NCBI GenBank assembly: GCA_049724395.1
Contig: JAUGWO010000169.1
Location: 1-64,000, forward strand
Source: Spongospora subterranea f. sp. subterranea
Lineage: Eukaryota; Endomyxa: Phytomyxea; Phytomyxea; Plasmodiophorida
DNA: 64,000 nt
Direction of reading: 5' to 3'
A program made the translations under genes and the position numbers. The stretch's first letter is position 1. Each line of letters opens with the position of its first letter. Shown piece by piece: positions 61,690 to 64,000 of the stretch. Under the pieces are notes generated by a model, which did no database searches, was not told the origin of the DNA, and worked only from the letters and a program-made list of their open reading frames with translations.

Positions 61690-64000
61690 ATACATTGTTA
61701 ATGACGCGAAAGGGTCACTATTGAGACTTTGTTTCGCTGAGACGGATATTCAATCACACAATGTATTGCGATGTGAAGTAATGATCACGGTTCGCGGTTT
61801 TAATCACGGGTTCGTTAGATGACGTACACGCGTCTCATCTCAAGTTCTACGACGACAGCGATCTCGATATCACTACGAAACTGCTGGAAAATGTTGCGTT
61901 GACCGGCAATACGTTGTTCCCAAAGCGATCTTGGATCGACGTATCAATTCAGTGACTGGTAGAACTTCTGATTTACTGTCGTGGTTTTGCAATAATCGCC
62001 TTCCCGAAAATTTGCTCGGACAATCACTCGGTGAGATGACACTGTGTTCTAAACAGAGTGATGGATGTTATCGAGTGCTTCGAGACGTTTGGTCGAAAAT
62101 AGAATCGTCGCTCAACGGAACGTCGACAACCCTGTCCAGCCTACCCAATAAAATAACAGACAGTAATTTGTAATTGCTGTAATATTGGACATACTGCACT
62201 TTTGATTCATTATATCCCCCACATATCTGCTGATTGACCAACCGACCTGTCACTAACCATTTTTTTTTGTCAACGGTCTCGACTCTATCATTGCAACTTC
62301 TTAAACGAATTCTTTTCGATCAAATGTTTGATGGAGTCAACGTCCAGCAATGGCATCGCGAGAAAATAGGTCCCTCAAGCTTGGCGCTATCCAAACCTAC
62401 ATCATAACGAGCTTAGCGCTCAAACGGAGTTTGCCACCAGTGAGCGCTTGCAGTTGTTGTCACTAAAACTGGTCGATTCGCTGGTTTGAGAAGTTGGAGC
62501 TTCCTTTGATTTTCTTTTAGTAAAGGACATATCAGTTGAGTATTCTTAGGAGTTTTCATTGATTTCCCTCTGGTAAACGGCCTAGCAATCAGATGCGTAT
62601 CCTCAGATTCTGACAGCGAACCTCATACTTACGATGAAGGAATAGAAGTGAGTTTTCGACGTGAACCAATTTTATAAGTCTTTAACCAGAGGCACGCCTT
62701 CCACCTCTCGTGATGTTTTAGAGCATCGCCACAACTGTAGTCAAATCCAGCCAAATCAAAGCTCTAGTATATCATGGTTGCTATCGAAACAATCACGTTT
62801 GGAACCAGCGCTCAAGTTTAAGCGAGAACTGTTGTAATGAGGGATCGTGTGATTTAATCATTCTACGTAAACCCCGCGACATTAAGCTGAACGACAACCT
62901 CGAATAACTTCTTACGTGCTGTGTTTACAAACATAAGAGTTGCTGTATTGCAGTATTTGACCGGTGAAAGACAAGCTAACTTGTCAAAGTTAGCCAAGTG
63001 AGCATGCAAACTGATCACATGAGTTCAACGCCTCACTGGTGGCCTTCCAACAGAACCATGCGATGCAAAAATCCCAGCAGGCCAAGGCAACAGCCTTCTC
63101 GAGATTTGTGGTGATCCAACCAGATGCGCAGCAGAAGTTGTTGCTGGTCCGAACTTTTTTTAAATCAAAATCTACTGGAATCTCGGAAGTTCGCTGTCTT
63201 TGCCCAACTGGAACTCGGGAATCACAAGCTCATTTGAAAGCCTCCAGCGAGGAGAAGCAAAAGCAGCGCTTGCGCCTTTGGGCAAATTCTAAATGACTCA
63301 TATCACGCATTGAGCGGCTTGATGGTTCGACCTCAAATCAGTGTCGTCATCGTCCAATACACTGATTGCATATATATATATAAGCAGCCCACGTTGGATT
63401 GTGCTTCCAAGGGGCTTTCTAAAACGTTCTCAACACAACGACATCCACCACAGTTGTAAACATATTCCCAAACACTCTTTTGAAGAATGAGGAATAATCA
63501 ACGAGGATCGTGGAACGAATTCGTCGTTGAATAACGTTAATCTGACAATGTCAACAACCCGTCCAGTGTGCGTCACAGATCAGGGCCCATGTATCGTTGC
63601 ACTGTTGATGATCCTCAATCAGTCGCGTGTACCAGTTCGGTCATTTTCGACTCGCAAGTTGAGTCGAACATGACGATATTCCGAAAAATCAGACAGCGTG
63701 TTGCCTGTGTAACATGAACGGGAGTCAAGCATCGACTGGGCGTATGGACATACTGACTAGGGACGATGTCGGTCATGCATACTGTACGCCATTACTCCAC
63801 AAAGTCCCAATTGTAACATTTCCGCGTACATGGCGATAATCATTCATGACTGTCATTCGTTGATTTTCATTTTGACAACGTTTTGAAATATGTTTGTTTG
63901 TATGCCCGAGGCGATAGGAAATTTCGTAAGTTGAAAGAGAAATACTTGAAAGGTTTGCAAAGCACATCAAATGGTGGTCACAGAGGTCTGTTGCAGGTGA
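61690..64000. other. No gene recognised
   Basis: The open frames (for example 61,931-62,173 and 63,039-63,296 plus, 63,970-63,773 minus) lack motifs. The region may hold the decayed 3' part of the Gypsy fossil at its left side. A short TA microsatellite lies near 63,370-63,382. Confidence 0.4.

Overview
This window is nuclear DNA of a unicellular eukaryote. It has spliceosomal GT-AG introns (most 47-64 nt), core histone genes with a metazoan-type 3' stem-loop, a eukaryotic ribosomal protein, and LINE, Copia and Gypsy remnants. A Tlc-type ATP/ADP translocase and a P4-ATPase/nucleotide-cyclase fusion (an architecture known from alveolates) point to a SAR-type protist, perhaps an intracellular parasite. 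A plasmodiophorid-like rhizarian would fit, but the sequence does not prove it and I do not name a species.

Layout. 1-3 kb: LINE on the minus strand with an OTU-like region. 4.1-7.1 kb: Copia fossil with a partly inverted second copy. 7.1-9 kb: AT-rich island with a coiled-coil gene and an HNH-endonuclease remnant. 9.7-11.8 kb: ATP/ADP translocase. 12-16.5 kb: PARP-type ADP-ribosyltransferase locus, duplicated in tandem and containing a palindrome. 16.7-18.3 kb: protein-isoaspartate methyltransferase. 18.8-21.3 kb: histone cluster H4, H3, H4. 21.5-26.2 kb: transposon debris, fold-backs, and an 88/58-bp satellite holding a Gypsy fossil. 26.2-29.3 kb: ALG9 mannosyltransferase and a hotdog thioesterase. 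30-32.8 kb: an unrecognised protein with seven R-K-G-T-F-type repeats. 33-34.4 kb: tyrosyl-tRNA synthetase. 34.4-40 kb: sparse, with one small membrane protein and one hypothetical gene. 40.2-41.2 kb: 64-bp satellite with a captured DEAH-helicase exon. 41.4-42.8 kb: RCC1. 43.9-45.1 kb: RPL4. 45.2-56.1 kb: the giant P4-ATPase-cyclase gene. 56.5-58.4 kb: PRMT3. 58.8-64 kb: transposase and Gypsy remnants, then nothing recognisable.

Most intact genes are housekeeping: translation (RPL4, TyrRS), Ran cycle (RCC1), N-glycosylation (ALG9), chromatin (H3, H4), and protein methylation or repair (PRMT3, PCMT). Two stand out. One is the large cyclase-like protein, with a P4-ATPase half, two cyclase-like domains and at least three DEP domains between them; its ATPase and cyclase motifs look degenerate. 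The other is the nucleotide translocase, which could support energy parasitism.

Two window-wide patterns matter for interpretation. At least seven fold-back (inverted-duplicate) structures are scattered through the window. Three otherwise well conserved genes (translocase, RPL4, PRMT3) each show a one-base reading-frame slip. Both could be biology, but both are also what amplification or assembly artefacts would produce.
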